A stretch of DNA of 64,000 nucleotides from Desulfosporosinus lacus DSM 15449 (GCF_900129935.1 NZ_FQXJ01000022.1:1-64000); one strand, 5' to 3'. Shown: positions 27,135-35,730, counted from the stretch's first letter. Notes: a model not told the origin generated them from the sequence alone. Numbers and translations: made by a program.

Positions 27135-27785
27135 ATGGGCGACAAGGAAACGAAAACTGAAACTGAAACTGAATCCGGTTACCGGGTTGTTTATGAAAAA
27201 TATTGGCAGGATATCAAGAAACGCGACCCTGACGAAATCACCGCTGTACGGGCTGTTTCATACAGTAGCGACACTCATCAGTTCAATGTAATCTTCTTTG
27301 ACGAGGAGTATATCGCGGATAGCGTTAAAGAGACAATTTGCCGCAAAGCAGACGGACATGTCCCTGATGTGGTGGCGACGATTGTTATCCTTAATTACTT
27401 GGCTTTTTCGCAGCCGTTGCCGGAATCCTCTCCGAGATGGGTTAGCGTTAAAGAAATACCGGGCGGAATGATATTTTATACAGCGTTTCATAAAACGGCT
27501 ATCTCAGTGGTCATCGAGGCGTTCGGACATCAGGCTGGTCGATTAATGACAGCAGCACGCTCCTTGGGCGGTCAAGCGGGTCCCTTTGGCGATACATCCG
27601 TAGTGTTCAGAGCATTTCCGGAAGTACCTTTGTGTGTTATTGTTTGGGAGGGAGATGACGAAGTCAAGGCCAATGCTACTATCCTTTACGATCCTTCCAT
27701 AGAGTTCCTGCTGCAGAGCGCGATCTGTATCGATCTTGGCATATACTTAGCTGCTCAGCTGAAGCGGTTAATACAATATTCGTAA
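27135..27785 (+). CDS. DUF3786 protein
   Basis: This 216-residue protein shows the DUF3786 pattern: VVATIVILNYLAFSQPLPES, RWVSVKEIPGGMIFYTAFHK, FPEVPLCVIVWEGDDEVKAN and ATILYDPSIEFLLQSAIC. The family is restricted largely to anaerobes and sits near corrinoid or metal-cofactor genes in some genomes; its role is not established. ATG 27135 follows GAAGGAAAA. It appears intact and monocistronic. Confidence 0.8.
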   Translation: MGDKETKTETETESGYRVVYEKYWQDIKKRDPDEITAVRAVSYSSDTHQFNVIFFDEEYIADSVKETICRKADGHVPDVVATIVILNYLAFSQPLPESSPRWVSVKEIPGGMIFYTAFHKTAISVVIEAFGHQAGRLMTAARSLGGQAGPFGDTSVVFRAFPEVPLCVIVWEGDDEVKANATILYDPSIEFLLQSAICIDLGIYLAAQLKRLIQYS

Positions 27786-27904
27786 ATTACAATCACTTAA
27801 ACTCTCAAAACAACGTTTGAGGGTGTTGTATAAGTTGGCAGAGATCAGCTTTGGTTTATTCAACAACATTCAGTCAGCTCTGGCCGGTGCCGAATTGCCC
27901 ACCG

Positions 27905-28440
27905 CCCTAGGAGCACCGGTGCCTGTCGAATCAGAAAAAGCTATCCCCTACACTATAAAAGTGTGGGGCGATTTTTTGGGTACCAGTCAGAAAGTATAAA
28001 ATTTTGGGTGGCATAACTGATAACGTCACAATTGAGAAATTGGGATTATAACTGGCGAGAAGAAGGATCTGATTCCATATGGAGAGTGTGGCAAGTGGCT
28101 GGAGGAGTCGGTGGATTTCTCCCAGAGCAGGGCTAATAAACTGATGCGTATCGTCAATGAGTAGGGAGCCGGACAGATTACCTTCTCAAATTCGGATCCG
28201 GATCCGAATTTGAACTACAGCCAGGCTGTGCTTCTTCTAGGGATCCCAAAGGAGGAACGGGCGCAATTCATCCTCGATATGGATATCGAGGGAATGACCA
28301 AACAGGAACTCAGGCAAGCTCGTCCCGGCGGAGATGCGCAGTAAGGAATGTTGAATTGAAAGGAACACTGCATGGCCAGTAATATAAAAAGGATGCAGAA
28401 TGGGCTGAAGCAAAAAAGAAATGCAGACTGAACGACGAAA
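27905..28440 (+). pseudogene. Duplicated terminator block plus DUF3102 relic, copy B
   Basis: 27912-28320 repeats 3470-3890, beginning with the palindrome gcaccggtgc and the terminator (27945-27977), followed by the DUF3102 start region. This copy keeps the frame that copy A lost (LIPYGECGKWLEESVDFSQS) but then has a TAG in MRIVNE(stop) near 28165 and a large deletion after KQELRQA. The tail 28375-28440 (residues EAKKKCRLNDET) is a piece of the next gene, also seen after copy A. The lesions in A and B are different. Confidence 0.7.
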
Positions 28441-28625
28441 CTATACGCATCGCTGTGAGGAACAGAGCCCTTGAAGTTTAACCTTTGGCTAGGAACAAAT
28501 CAGGCCGCCTCGTTTTTAGAGGCGGCCTGAACCCTGTGAATAGTCAGGGATAAGTTTCATCTTTTCCTGGAAGATTATGCTATAATAGTTGCAACAGGTT
28601 GTCGAGGGACGGTTAGGGTGGTAGG

Positions 28626-28703
28626 ATGATCTCAATGGTTGAGGCGATGTATCTTATGATTGCATTTGCGACACTCATTGTTATGATCATGAAAAAGAAA
28701 TAA
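28626..28703 (+). CDS. Putative type I toxin, copy 4
   Basis: This 25-residue peptide is identical to the one at 32115 (MISMVEAMYLM..., C-terminal IMKKK). Because the anti-Shine-Dalgarno arm of the leader is missing, translation should be less restrained than in copies 1, 5 and 6 unless the antisense RNA compensates. GGGTGG lies 5 bases before the ATG. Confidence 0.75.
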   Translation: MISMVEAMYLMIAFATLIVMIMKKK

Positions 28704-28809
28704 CCGCCCCTGGCAAGGTTTGCGGTTATTTCTTATAACCCCTAAATCCGGCTAACCGTTCGGTTAGACAATCTGCCGGGTTGGCGTGCTCGCAACACGT
28801 CAGTCCTTA
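28693..28809 (-). ncRNA. Predicted antisense RNA antitoxin, copy 4
   Basis: The -10 TATAAT is at 28816-28821; the -35 is weakened to TTTCAT (28838-28843), 16-bp spacer. The sequence upstream of the -35 also departs from the other copies. The terminator stem AAATAACCGC/GCGGTTATTT is retained. Confidence 0.6.
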
Positions 28810-28978
28810 TTTGATATTATATCCTAGATTGTAAAATATGAAAATGGTTACTCTTCCAAAAATAACACCTTCATTGTAAAATGGAACCATAGTCTAGTCG
28901 GTTTTTAAAAGGTGAATTAGAATTTGAATCAGCCAACACAATGTTTCTTAAGCGTCGAGGAAAGGTGTGTGACTAAAA

Positions 28979-29236
28979 ATGGAAGACAGAGTACTATCCA
29001 CTTTAAATCATATTTTACAAAGGAAGAAGAGAAAGATAACCCTGGAGAGCCGTTTGCGGGAAGACTTATTTGTGGATTCTATAGATATGTCGATGATTAT
29101 TGGAGATCTGGAGGATGAATTCGAGATAACCATTACTGATGACGAGTTTGCAAATGTGGTTACCGTCAATGATATTGTAGAAAACCTGAGAGCTAGAGGT
29201 TTATCCGATTACCGATCGATTATATATTCGGTGTGA
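28979..29236 (+). CDS. Acyl carrier protein-like
   Basis: This 85-residue helical protein has LREDLFVDSIDMSMIIGDLE, where Ser in DSIDM is the expected 4'-phosphopantetheine site, and DEFEITITDDEF as helix III. It would carry acyl or aminoacyl groups as a thioester. No fatty-acid or polyketide genes are nearby, so the partner enzyme is unknown. ATG 28979 lies 10 bases after AAAGGTG. A strong terminator follows. Confidence 0.8.
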   Translation: MEDRVLSTLNHILQRKKRKITLESRLREDLFVDSIDMSMIIGDLEDEFEITITDDEFANVVTVNDIVENLRARGLSDYRSIIYSV

Positions 29237-29315
29237 TTTCTTCCACCATATAGTTTCACAGATGCAATTCGGGCTGTAAAACGAAATAGTGACTAATATT
29301 GAGCATAAAAAAATA

Positions 29316-29356
29316 AGCAACGCGGGACAACTTTTGTCTCGCGTTGCTTTTAAGGC
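29316..29356 (+). terminator. Terminator after the carrier protein gene
   Basis: AGCAACGCGGGACAA and TTGTCTCGCGTTGCT form a 15-bp stem with one mismatch, followed by TTTT. An A run on the left makes it usable by the minus strand too. Confidence 0.85.
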
Positions 29357-29481
29357 AGGGATTTCTTCAATGAAGACTGATAATCATTGTATAGGTTTGC
29401 TGTGGATAAATCTGTAAAAACACGGAATTAAAAATGGCTTTAGAGAAGAGAAAGTTCATGGAAAGAAGATTACTATAACTA

Positions 29482-29781
29482 TTAATCCAATGTCTTGATA
29501 GTAAATGTATCATCCGCATTGAATATTAGTCGATACCTTTCATTAAGGTCGTAAAAAATAATCAGAGAACTATTAAGCCCTACAGGTTCACACGTACTTC
29601 TGTGAAAAAACTCCTTTTTCAAATAAATAATTGCGTCGTCATTTTCAGACGTTGAATAAATCCTTATATCAAGATCATCCAATTCAACTGCAAATGTATC
29701 GTTATTCTCATTAAGGCTTAACAAATGCTCACAAATGAGTTTTTCCCTGATTTCTTTCAGGTCATTTTTAATAATCTTCAT
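29482..29781 (-). CDS. Hypothetical protein (99 aa)
   Basis: A 99-residue acidic protein reads MKIIKNDLKEIREKLICEHL, then TFAVELDDLDIRIYSTSEND and a beta-rich end (SLIIFYDLNERYRLIFNADD). ATG 29781 has a consensus AAGGAGGTAA 7 bases upstream, so it is very likely real. The family is not recognised. Small size and an alpha-then-beta layout could fit an immunity protein. Confidence 0.65.
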   Translation of the reverse strand: MKIIKNDLKEIREKLICEHLLSLNENNDTFAVELDDLDIRIYSTSENDDAIIYLKKEFFHRSTCEPVGLNSSLIIFYDLNERYRLIFNADDTFTIKTLD

Positions 29782-29885
29782 CTAAAATTACCTCCTTGAG
29801 TTTTTATTAATTCTACCCAAAGAAGCAAAAATTAATTATATTTTGTCATAGCTTCACAAATCCATTATTTGTACATTCTTCTTGG

Positions 29886-30122
29886 TTATAGAGTCTCAGT
29901 TTCCATGATCTTGGGCTTGGACTGACGAATATGAAAGTGATTGTGCTGCAGCTTTAAAGTATGCAGCGTCCCGCAAACCAAGCATTCTTTATGTTCACCG
30001 TCTTTGAAGTGCATTTCCCCGATATGCCTGCCGCAGCAGGTTACTTCAACGCTGATGATTTTGCCGCCATTATGGAAATTAACGCGGTAGTCATTAATTT
30101 TACCTTCGTTCTGAAAGTCCAT
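29886..30122 (-). CDS. Hypothetical small Cys/His protein
   Basis: This 78-residue protein contains VTCCGRHIGEMHF, CLVCGTLHTLKLQHNHFHIR, so four cysteines and several histidines that could form a zinc or iron site (CC, then CxxC). ATG 30122 follows AAAGGGTGA. No family is recognised. Confidence 0.6.
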   Translation of the reverse strand: MDFQNEGKINDYRVNFHNGGKIISVEVTCCGRHIGEMHFKDGEHKECLVCGTLHTLKLQHNHFHIRQSKPKIMETETL

Positions 30123-30454
30123 AATTTTTTCACCCTTTCATATATTGTTTGGCTACCCCAAATATAGCTTTAGTTTTTCTCTCGCTCTTCTTCCGGAACA
30201 CCTAAGAGGATAAGGGTTGGGAGTATGTTAAATTGTGCAACGTTGCATAATTTGCATGAGTCTGGCGGCGGTGCTTTGGGAGTAACTGAGTAAGCATACG
30301 CTTCAGTCAGACACCGGCCTATCTCAACGGCGTTGCCATAACTATATAGATAGACTATGTGGCCGGGCCTTTGTAGATGACTTTTAGATGGGGTACTGCT
30401 TCAGGTTTATTTATAAGGTACCTGTAAAAAACGTTGACTTGATTATTCGAGGAG
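30123..30454. other. Gene-free stretch
   Basis: No coding frame is supported. It contains the palindrome TGCAACGTTGCA at about 30235 and the motif tatgtggccgggcc (about 30357), which is shared with position 130. Confidence 0.5.
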
Positions 30455-30690
30455 CTATCCTTTTCCGTTTCGATTTTGGCTCTCAAACTTATGTTCCTCA
30501 CTGTCCCAAGGTTGTCGAACTTAATTAGATTAGGAAGCTTTTTTACGGTTGATTCCGACTTCGCTTCTATTAGCTTCTCGCTGCTGCCGATATGCCAGTT
30601 TGATTCCTTGATCAGACCTTCATCAAGTTCTGACGTGTAAACAAGAGAGCAGTGCTCTACTTCCAGTGTTCCCGGCGTTTGATTCAGCGA
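30455..30690 (-). pseudogene. UvrD-like helicase C-terminal relic
   Basis: The frame reads SLVYTSELDEGLIKESNWHI, then SSEKLIEAKS, then after a deletion of about 20 codons LIKFDNLGTVRNISLRAKIE. This matches the last ~80 codons of the helicase at 8247 but lacks the PGDRIVHGIMGAGEV segment. It has no start and no motor domain. A toxin element begins 60 bp away. Confidence 0.85.
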
Positions 30691-30901
30691 GGGTTGGGGA
30701 ATTTGAATTCGTGGTTTGGAAGTGGAATTTAAACAGTTGTTTAAAGGAAACAAATCAGGCCGCCTCGTGTTATGAGGCGGCCTGAGCCATGGAATAGCCT
30801 GAGATAAGTTTCATGCTTTTGTCTGGAAGATTATGCTATAATATTTGCAGCAGGTTGTCGAGGGACGGTTGGCCACACCCTTTCAGAATGGGGGTGGTAG
30901 G

Positions 30902-30979
30902 ATGATTTCAATGATTGAGGCGATGTATCTCATGATTGCATTTGCTACACTCGTTGTTATGATCATGAAGAAGAAATAA
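30902..30979 (+). CDS. Putative type I toxin, copy 5
   Basis: A 25-residue hydrophobic peptide, MISMIEAMYLM..., ends VVMIMKKK. Relative to copy 6 it differs by two V/I exchanges, one in each direction, both conservative. Leader and Shine-Dalgarno are as in copy 1. Confidence 0.75.
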   Translation: MISMIEAMYLMIAFATLVVMIMKKK

Positions 30980-31084
30980 CCGCCCCTGACCAGGATTGCG
31001 GTTATTTCTTATAGGCTGTAAATCTGGCCAACCGTTCGGTTAGACAATCTGCCGGGCTAGCGTGCTCGAACACGTCAGTCCTTA
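30966..31084 (-). ncRNA. Predicted antisense RNA antitoxin, copy 5
   Basis: The promoter is TTGCAT (31114-31119), 17 bp, TATAAT (31091-31096). The RNA would end in the stem at about 30971-31009 that also terminates the toxin mRNA. Confidence 0.7.
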
Positions 31085-31253
31085 TTTAATATTATATCCA
31101 TAGATTGTAAAATATGCAACCAGCTCACATATTGGAGTGAGTTTAAGTTAACTTTGTCGAGCTAATTGAATTGTTTGGATGATTGTTAAATTATGATATT
31201 CTAGATTTGTATAAATGAATAGAGCTTACACTTAATAAAAGAAGGTAGAACTA

Positions 31254-31835
31254 ATGAATACAAGACTTACAATCCGTCTGGCAACTGAGGCGGATGCCCG
31301 AGAAATTCTGGAAATATATGCTCCCTATGTAAAGAATACGGCAATCTCTTTTGAATATGATATTCCCTCTCTTGAAGAATTTGCTGAAAGGATTAATAAT
31401 ACCTTAAAAAAATATCCCTATATAGTTGCGTTAGACAGCAATCGGATTATTGGTTATGCTTATGTTTCCGCATTTAAAGAGCGAGTTGCCTATGATTGGG
31501 CTGTTGAAACTACTGTCTATATGAGTCAGGATTGTCAAGGGAAAGGGTTAGGCAAAAAATTATATTTAGCTTTGGAAGAAATATTGAAAAGGCAAAATAT
31601 CCTTAACTTGAATGCCTGTATAGCCTATGCATCGACTGAGAATGCCTATCTTAGCAATGCCAGTACATATTTTCATGAGCGTTTAGGATATAAGAAAGTC
31701 GCCCATTTCACAAAATGCGGATACAAGTTTGGAAACTGGTATGACATGATTTGGATGGAGAAAATTATCGGAGAGCATTCTGCTAATCCCAAACCGGTGA
31801 TTCCAATTACAGAATTGCCCGAACTACCCTTCTAA
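31254..31835 (+). CDS. Phosphinothricin acetyltransferase-like GNAT
   Basis: This 193-residue N-acetyltransferase of the Pat/Bar/MddA type shows RLATEADAREILEIYAPYVK, TAISFEYDIPS, YAYVSAFKERVAYDWAVETT, VYMSQDCQGKGLGKKLYLAL (acetyl-CoA loop) and YFHERLGYKKVAHFTKCGYK. Homologues acetylate phosphinothricin, methionine sulfoximine or related amino acids. GAAGGTAGA precedes the ATG. The tail after IWMEK is longer than usual (PKPVIPITELPELPF). Confidence 0.88.
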   Translation: MNTRLTIRLATEADAREILEIYAPYVKNTAISFEYDIPSLEEFAERINNTLKKYPYIVALDSNRIIGYAYVSAFKERVAYDWAVETTVYMSQDCQGKGLGKKLYLALEEILKRQNILNLNACIAYASTENAYLSNASTYFHERLGYKKVAHFTKCGYKFGNWYDMIWMEKIIGEHSANPKPVIPITELPELPF

Positions 31836-31875
31836 ATTAAAGTCCCTTACAGCCCCGCGGGACAGACTTTAGCCC

Positions 31876-31945
31876 AGTCAATTTGGAAGTTTATCGAGGG
31901 AAGGTGGCAAATTGTCTTTCACCAAGGGGCCAGAACAATGGAGTC
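31876..31945 (+). pseudogene. DUF4440 tail fragment
   Basis: About 70 bp repeat the last codons of the gene at 1661 (tcaatttggaagtt ... ggaccagaacaatggagt-like) with several changes. They run directly into the flank of toxin element copy 6. Confidence 0.8.
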
Positions 31946-32114
31946 CTGCAAGGAATGAGAAACAAATCAGGCCGCCTCGTGTTGTGAGGCGGCCTGAACC
32001 TTGGAATAGTCAGGGATAAGTTTCATGCTTTTGTCTGGAAGATTATGCTATAATAGTTGCAACAGGTTGTCAAGGGACGGATAGCCACACCCTTTAGAGA
32101 AAGGGGGTGGTAGG

Positions 32115-32192
32115 ATGATCTCAATGGTTGAGGCGATGTATCTCATGATTGCATTTGCAACACTCATTGTTATGATCATGAAGAAGAAATAA
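32115..32192 (+). CDS. Putative type I toxin, copy 6
   Basis: The 25-residue peptide has MISMVEAMYLM, then IAFATLIVMIMKKK. The last three lysine codons and the stop form the left arm of the terminator stem, so coding and RNA structure constrain each other. This is expected for txpA/bsrG-like loci, where the antisense RNA overlaps the toxin 3' end. Confidence 0.78.
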   Translation: MISMVEAMYLMIAFATLIVMIMKKK

Positions 32193-32297
32193 CCGCCCCT
32201 AGCCGGATGGCGGTTATTTCTTATAATCTCTAATTCGGGCTAACCGTTTGGTTAGATAATCTGCCGGGCTGGCGTGCTTGCAACACGTCAGTCCTTT
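32180..32297 (-). ncRNA. Predicted antisense RNA antitoxin, copy 6
   Basis: The -35 TTGCAT (32327-32332), 17 bp and -10 TATAAT (32304-32309) place the start near 32297. The RNA carries CGTG/CACG and CTAACC/GGTTAG hairpins, then the 14-bp stem with TTCTTCTT as its terminator tail. Overlap with the toxin mRNA is about 40 nt. Confidence 0.72.
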
Positions 32298-32345
32298 TCT
32301 TATATTATACCCATGAATTGTAAAATATGCAACCGGTTCACATAT

Positions 32346-32440
32346 GGAAAGGCTACAAAGAGGGAACGATTACTTACTTCAGTAACGGTCAGCAATGCAA
32401 GGAAGATGAAGGAGGCGTTGCTGTTTGTTATATACAAAAC
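32346..32440 (+). repeat. Repeated right flank of toxin elements
   Basis: ggaaaggctacaaagaggga, then acttacttcagtaacggtca and gcaatgcaaggaagatgaag recur after 44675 and at 22300. It looks like the start of a coding sequence truncated differently at each site (ending in residues VCYIQNGK here), so it is a gene remnant duplicated together with the element. Confidence 0.6.
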
Positions 32441-32477
32441 GGAAAATAATTAAAAATGACTAGACTAAACAGGGACA

Positions 32478-32580
32478 GTGAACTCGTTCAGCTAAAGCTG
32501 AACATCGGGGCTTCGGTAGGGGATTCTACCCCCACCGAAGTAGAAATCGGAACACCCACTTAAAGAAGTGGGAGTCTCGG
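32478..32580 (+). mobile_element. Possible IS200/IS605-type right end (solo relic)
   Basis: Three consecutive hairpins lie here: TTCAGCT/AGCTGAA, then CTTCGGTAGGGG/CCCCCACCGAAG, then CCCACTT/AAGTGGG followed by agtctcgg. A terminal CCCACTT-AAAG-AAGTGGG hairpin is the look of the right end of IS200/IS605 elements, where the transposon-encoded omega RNA ends. No TnpA or TnpB frame is adjacent. The GAF gene on the minus strand is truncated just to the right. This assignment rests on general appearance only. Confidence 0.4.
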
Positions 32581-32616
32581 AATTGATAAACAGAATTTTT
32601 TATAGCTCATAACTCT

Positions 32617-32895
32617 TCACCTTGTGTTCCAGTTGGTTGTGTTGTCTATGGAGAGCCCACGGCTAGCCATCAGGTGGAGGCAGCTGCTTTTGTCCTGGCA
32701 GACCGCGTACTCATTGCAGGTGTTGCAAATATCCCCTGGGGTGATCATCCAGACCCTAGCCAGGGCCACGTTACAGTTCGATGCCAGAGATGATGTAACC
32801 AATTGTAGCAATTCATCGACCGAACGCTGCTGTGCCATCTGTAGAAGCAATAGCTGAAAGCTTTCGAAATCCAAATTGAAGTTATTTTGAGTCAT
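32617..32895 (-). pseudogene. GAF-domain regulator, N-terminal fragment
   Basis: This 92-codon frame starts with ATG 32895 and reads FESFQLLLLQMAQQRSVDEL, then NVALARVWMITPGDICNTCN, CLHLMASRGLS. That is the first part of a GAF domain as found in sigma-54 activators and sensor proteins (the ICxxC...C cluster is typical). After residue 82 the frame leaves the family and stops where the possible IS end begins. The effector domain is lost. Confidence 0.65.
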
Positions 32896-32962
32896 AGGGC
32901 ACCTCGGCGATTTTTTTTAGGAATTTGCTTTTTTATGATGAAAAAACTACATGAAAAAGATG

Positions 32963-32991
32963 AAAACCGCCCTTGCTGTGGGGCGGTTTTA
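32963..32991. terminator. Terminator
   Basis: AAAACCGCCC / GGGGCGGTTTT lies just downstream of the PucR-type gene (minus strand). Confidence 0.75.
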
Positions 32992-33028
32992 CGTTGTAGT
33001 CTACGGGTTAGTTGTTTGATTGTATATT

Positions 33029-34471
33029 TTAATTAAGATAAAACGAAAGCAGCAGATGTAACCTTATATCATAAGTATCCAAGTCAATATCAGTTAAGTC
33101 ATTAATCCTTGAAAGTCTGTATTTTAATGAATTCTTATGGATGGAGAGGATATTTGCTGTTAATGTGTAATTTCGTTCATTTTCAAGAAAATTTTTTAGT
33201 GTCCCGGAAAGATCAGAGTTCGTATCTTTATCGTATTTTTGCAGTATTTTAATTGCAGGGTGTTTGATATCAGTTTGGACATTCTGTTTAATTATGTCAA
33301 GCCCATAGGCAACAGCGTGATCGGAACATTCGTTCAGACTGCCAGATTCCTGACTTCCGTATTTTGCGGCAACTATTGTTTGCTCAAAATAGAGTGGTGC
33401 TTGGGCAGTATCATTAAAGATGTAACTGATTCCGCAGAAACAATCGCTGGGTTCGGTTATCTCTTTAAATTTTCGCCTAAAATCAGATTTATTCATTAAT
33501 GCAAGATTGCAAATGACCACGATCCAATCTTTATAAAAAACACCTAAACAGGCAGGAAACCAATTTTCTATACGTCTTGTAAGCGTTAGCATGATATCTT
33601 TTTTTATTATGCAATTGATACTTACAATCATTTTATCATCCGAAGGATCCCATCCAATAGCCTGAAAATGTTGATTTATGGTTGATTCTGTTCCGGGGCG
33701 TCCGTTAAGTAAATCGAGAAAGAATTGTTGATAGGATTTAAATTCGTTCTGTGTTTTGTTGCAGCTAAGCCACGATTCGAGAGTCCTGGCATAAGCCGAA
33801 AAAATATCCATCCGGCCTTGGGTGTTAGGATGATTTCGTTCCAGCATAGATATCCAGCCTAAATGTTGGTTATTACAGACAAGATTTGCGCAGATAAGTC
33901 TGCAGGGCAACAGCTTGCTGTCAATGATGTAGGCGTCCTTTCTGTTTACTTCACGTATCCTGCTGTCCCGATTTATCTCCATAATTATGTCAAGCTGCTG
34001 CATTGCTTTATTACGCAGCATATCCTTATAAAAATCACCGGACATGTCCATGTTCGCAGGTATACTTAACGTAATATTTGAATAACCGGGATCAGCCATC
34101 GAAATTATTTCGTCAAAGAAATTCCTTGCGCAATCTATAAGATACTGCAGTGAACAACCACTCGTAATACTTTCCTGCAGTTTTTCAAACCAGTCATTAT
34201 AATAATCAAATGCGTTTAATATATCAGTTAACACTTGCTCTATGTCTTCTGTTTCAAGAAAAATCATATCTTGTCCGTTAACACAGATTACCTTATTTTC
34301 CTCGCTGCCCAGTATGTCCCTGGCGCGGCCAATATAAACATTTGATTTTTGGGTAGCTTTAGCGCAGGAAAACAATCTTACATTTTTAAGAACAGGATCT
34401 CCATGGATGATTCTTGTTTTTGGCTCATAATCTTTCAGCCAGTCAGACAAAATCCACATGCTTAATTTCAT
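33029..34471 (-). CDS. PucR/CdaR-type transcriptional regulator
   Basis: This 480-residue regulator has a large N-terminal sensing part and the family C-terminal helix-turn-helix: LSGTLKNFLENERNYTLTAN, LSIHKNSLKYRLSRINDLTD, ending HLLLSFYLN (PucR_C HTH_30 type). ATG 34471 is preferred because AGAGG lies 8 bases upstream; a TTG start would add eight residues. It is divergent from the methyltransferase/corrinoid operon, with a 9-bp inverted repeat in between, so it probably controls that operon in response to a methylated substrate. This is inference from position. Confidence 0.85.
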   Translation of the reverse strand: MKLSMWILSDWLKDYEPKTRIIHGDPVLKNVRLFSCAKATQKSNVYIGRARDILGSEENKVICVNGQDMIFLETEDIEQVLTDILNAFDYYNDWFEKLQESITSGCSLQYLIDCARNFFDEIISMADPGYSNITLSIPANMDMSGDFYKDMLRNKAMQQLDIIMEINRDSRIREVNRKDAYIIDSKLLPCRLICANLVCNNQHLGWISMLERNHPNTQGRMDIFSAYARTLESWLSCNKTQNEFKSYQQFFLDLLNGRPGTESTINQHFQAIGWDPSDDKMIVSINCIIKKDIMLTLTRRIENWFPACLGVFYKDWIVVICNLALMNKSDFRRKFKEITEPSDCFCGISYIFNDTAQAPLYFEQTIVAAKYGSQESGSLNECSDHAVAYGLDIIKQNVQTDIKHPAIKILQKYDKDTNSDLSGTLKNFLENERNYTLTANILSIHKNSLKYRLSRINDLTDIDLDTYDIRLHLLLSFYLN

Positions 34472-34491
34472 ATACTTATCCTCTTGTTTTA

Positions 34492-34518
34492 TCAATTTGT
34501 TACTTTGTTACAAATTGA
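34492..34518. promoter_or_regulatory. Inverted repeat, candidate operator
   Basis: TCAATTTGT (34492-34500), 9 bases, ACAAATTGA (34510-34518). The spacer repeats TTTGTTAC. It lies just upstream of the regulator start and 116 bp from the methyltransferase start. Confidence 0.5.
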
Positions 34519-34633
34519 AGTCTATACGTGCTTACTAATTCTATACTTTTGAATATAGTTTAGCGAATATCAACATGTTACCATTTTTATAACATTATGA
34601 AAATAACAAAATTAGTTTTAGGAGGTATTTGTA

Positions 34634-35683
34634 ATGATGACCAAACGTGAAAATGCTTTAAAGGCGTATAGACATGAAACCCCAGATTATATTCCTTGTT
34701 TTTTGACGGATTTTTCAATGATCCAGTGTTGTCCTGATTTGGAACGCTACACAGGTATTACAAGAGGAAAAGATTATTGGGGATGCGATTGGACATTTGA
34801 ACCGGCACCCATAAATGCGCCAATGCCGACACCTGGTGTTCATTTATTCGAAGATATCAGCGAGTGGCGTGATAAACTTAAATTTCCTGATCTTGAGGGG
34901 ATTGACTGGGTGAAACAGGCAGATATTGATGTACATAGTGATTTTTTTGGTTTGCTGACAGGAAAAGGTATTACCCCCAATGAAGATGGTTCTTCAATTT
35001 ATGATGAAGATAAAAAAGATCTCCTGCGATTGGCTATGATCTTAAACGGTCCGTTTGAAAGACTGCATGCTTGTATGGGATTTCAAAATGCCCTTATGGC
35101 GATAGCTGCCGAGCCGGAGGAGTGCCGCGAATATTTTAAAGCCATGGCAGATTGGAAAATAGAGTATCTTAAGAAAATAGGCAAATATTATGATTTGGAT
35201 GTTATTATGTTTCATGATGATTATGGCACAAATGACAGAATGTTCATGTCACCTGATACCTGGAGGAAATTAATCAAACCGGAACTAGCAAGAATAGTCA
35301 AAGCTTGCCATGAAGCCGGGATGATCTATGAACATCACAGCTGCGGATTTGTTGAACCAATCATTCCGGATCTAGTTGAAATCGGTGTCGATGCCCTTGA
35401 TCCTATTCAGGCATGCAATATAAATGCGGGGAAATTGAAAAAAAAATATGGTAATAAATTAACGTTTGTGGGCGGATTTAATAATCAAGACGCTTTTGAA
35501 AGATCGGATTCAACCCCCGAAGGGATAAAAGCAGAATACAGAAGAGCGGTTGATTTATTAGCTCAGGGAGGAAGCTATATAGCTTTTCCGATGGGTGTAG
35601 CTTTTGCTTCCTTTGCCGAACCTTTTATAGAAGAACATTTCAAATATGGAATGAGTTTTTACCAGAATCCTGCAAACAAATGA
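34634..35683 (+). CDS. Uroporphyrinogen decarboxylase-like corrinoid methyltransferase (MtaA/MtbA family)
   Basis: This 349-residue protein of the URO-D superfamily has a zinc-site region around EHHSCGF (HxCG, residues about 236-242) and a C-terminal GGSYIAFPMG stretch. In anaerobes such proteins move methyl groups between a corrinoid protein and a substrate or carrier, for example in O-demethylation of methoxyaromatics. GGAGG precedes ATG 34634; the next codon is also ATG. The corrinoid protein gene follows after 47 bp, so the two form an operon. Substrate-side methyltransferase and reductive activase genes are not adjacent. Confidence 0.85.
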   Translation: MMTKRENALKAYRHETPDYIPCFLTDFSMIQCCPDLERYTGITRGKDYWGCDWTFEPAPINAPMPTPGVHLFEDISEWRDKLKFPDLEGIDWVKQADIDVHSDFFGLLTGKGITPNEDGSSIYDEDKKDLLRLAMILNGPFERLHACMGFQNALMAIAAEPEECREYFKAMADWKIEYLKKIGKYYDLDVIMFHDDYGTNDRMFMSPDTWRKLIKPELARIVKACHEAGMIYEHHSCGFVEPIIPDLVEIGVDALDPIQACNINAGKLKKKYGNKLTFVGGFNNQDAFERSDSTPEGIKAEYRRAVDLLAQGGSYIAFPMGVAFASFAEPFIEEHFKYGMSFYQNPANK

Positions 35684-35730
35684 ATTTGAAATATTCTCGT
35701 AAAAATAGACAAATAGGGAGGACTTAAGAA

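Larger units (their letters stand above)
28497..28847 (+). repeat. Toxin-antitoxin repeat element, copy 4
   Basis: This copy has the hairpin (28501-28530), extended -10 (TGC-TATAAT, 28581-28586), toxin, bidirectional terminator (28694-28732) and convergent promoter. It differs from the other full copies in that the leader stem opposing the Shine-Dalgarno is deleted (ggttagggtggtaggatg). The left flank is again the DUF4829 tail. Confidence 0.85.
30751..31131 (+). repeat. Toxin-antitoxin repeat element, copy 5 (complete)
   Basis: All parts are present: hairpin (30757-30785), extended -10 at 30837-30842, leader stem CCACACCC (30873-30880) facing GGGGGTGG (30890-30897), toxin, bidirectional terminator and the convergent promoter. 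The left flank (agttgtttaaaggaaa) is shared with copy 1. The GNAT gene at 31254 lies 120 bp beyond its right end. Confidence 0.85.
31964..32345 (+). repeat. Toxin-antitoxin repeat element, copy 6 (complete)
   Basis: This is the best-preserved copy. It has the hairpin (31968-31996), extended -10 at 32049-32054, leader CCACACCCTTT (32085-32095) facing AAGGGGGTGG (32101-32110), toxin, a perfect 14-bp terminator stem (AAGAAATAACCGCC 32184-32197, GGCGGTTATTTCTT 32209-32222) and the convergent promoter. The left flank is a DUF4440 tail. The right flank (ggctacaaagagggaacg...) is shared with 22300 and 44680. Confidence 0.9.
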
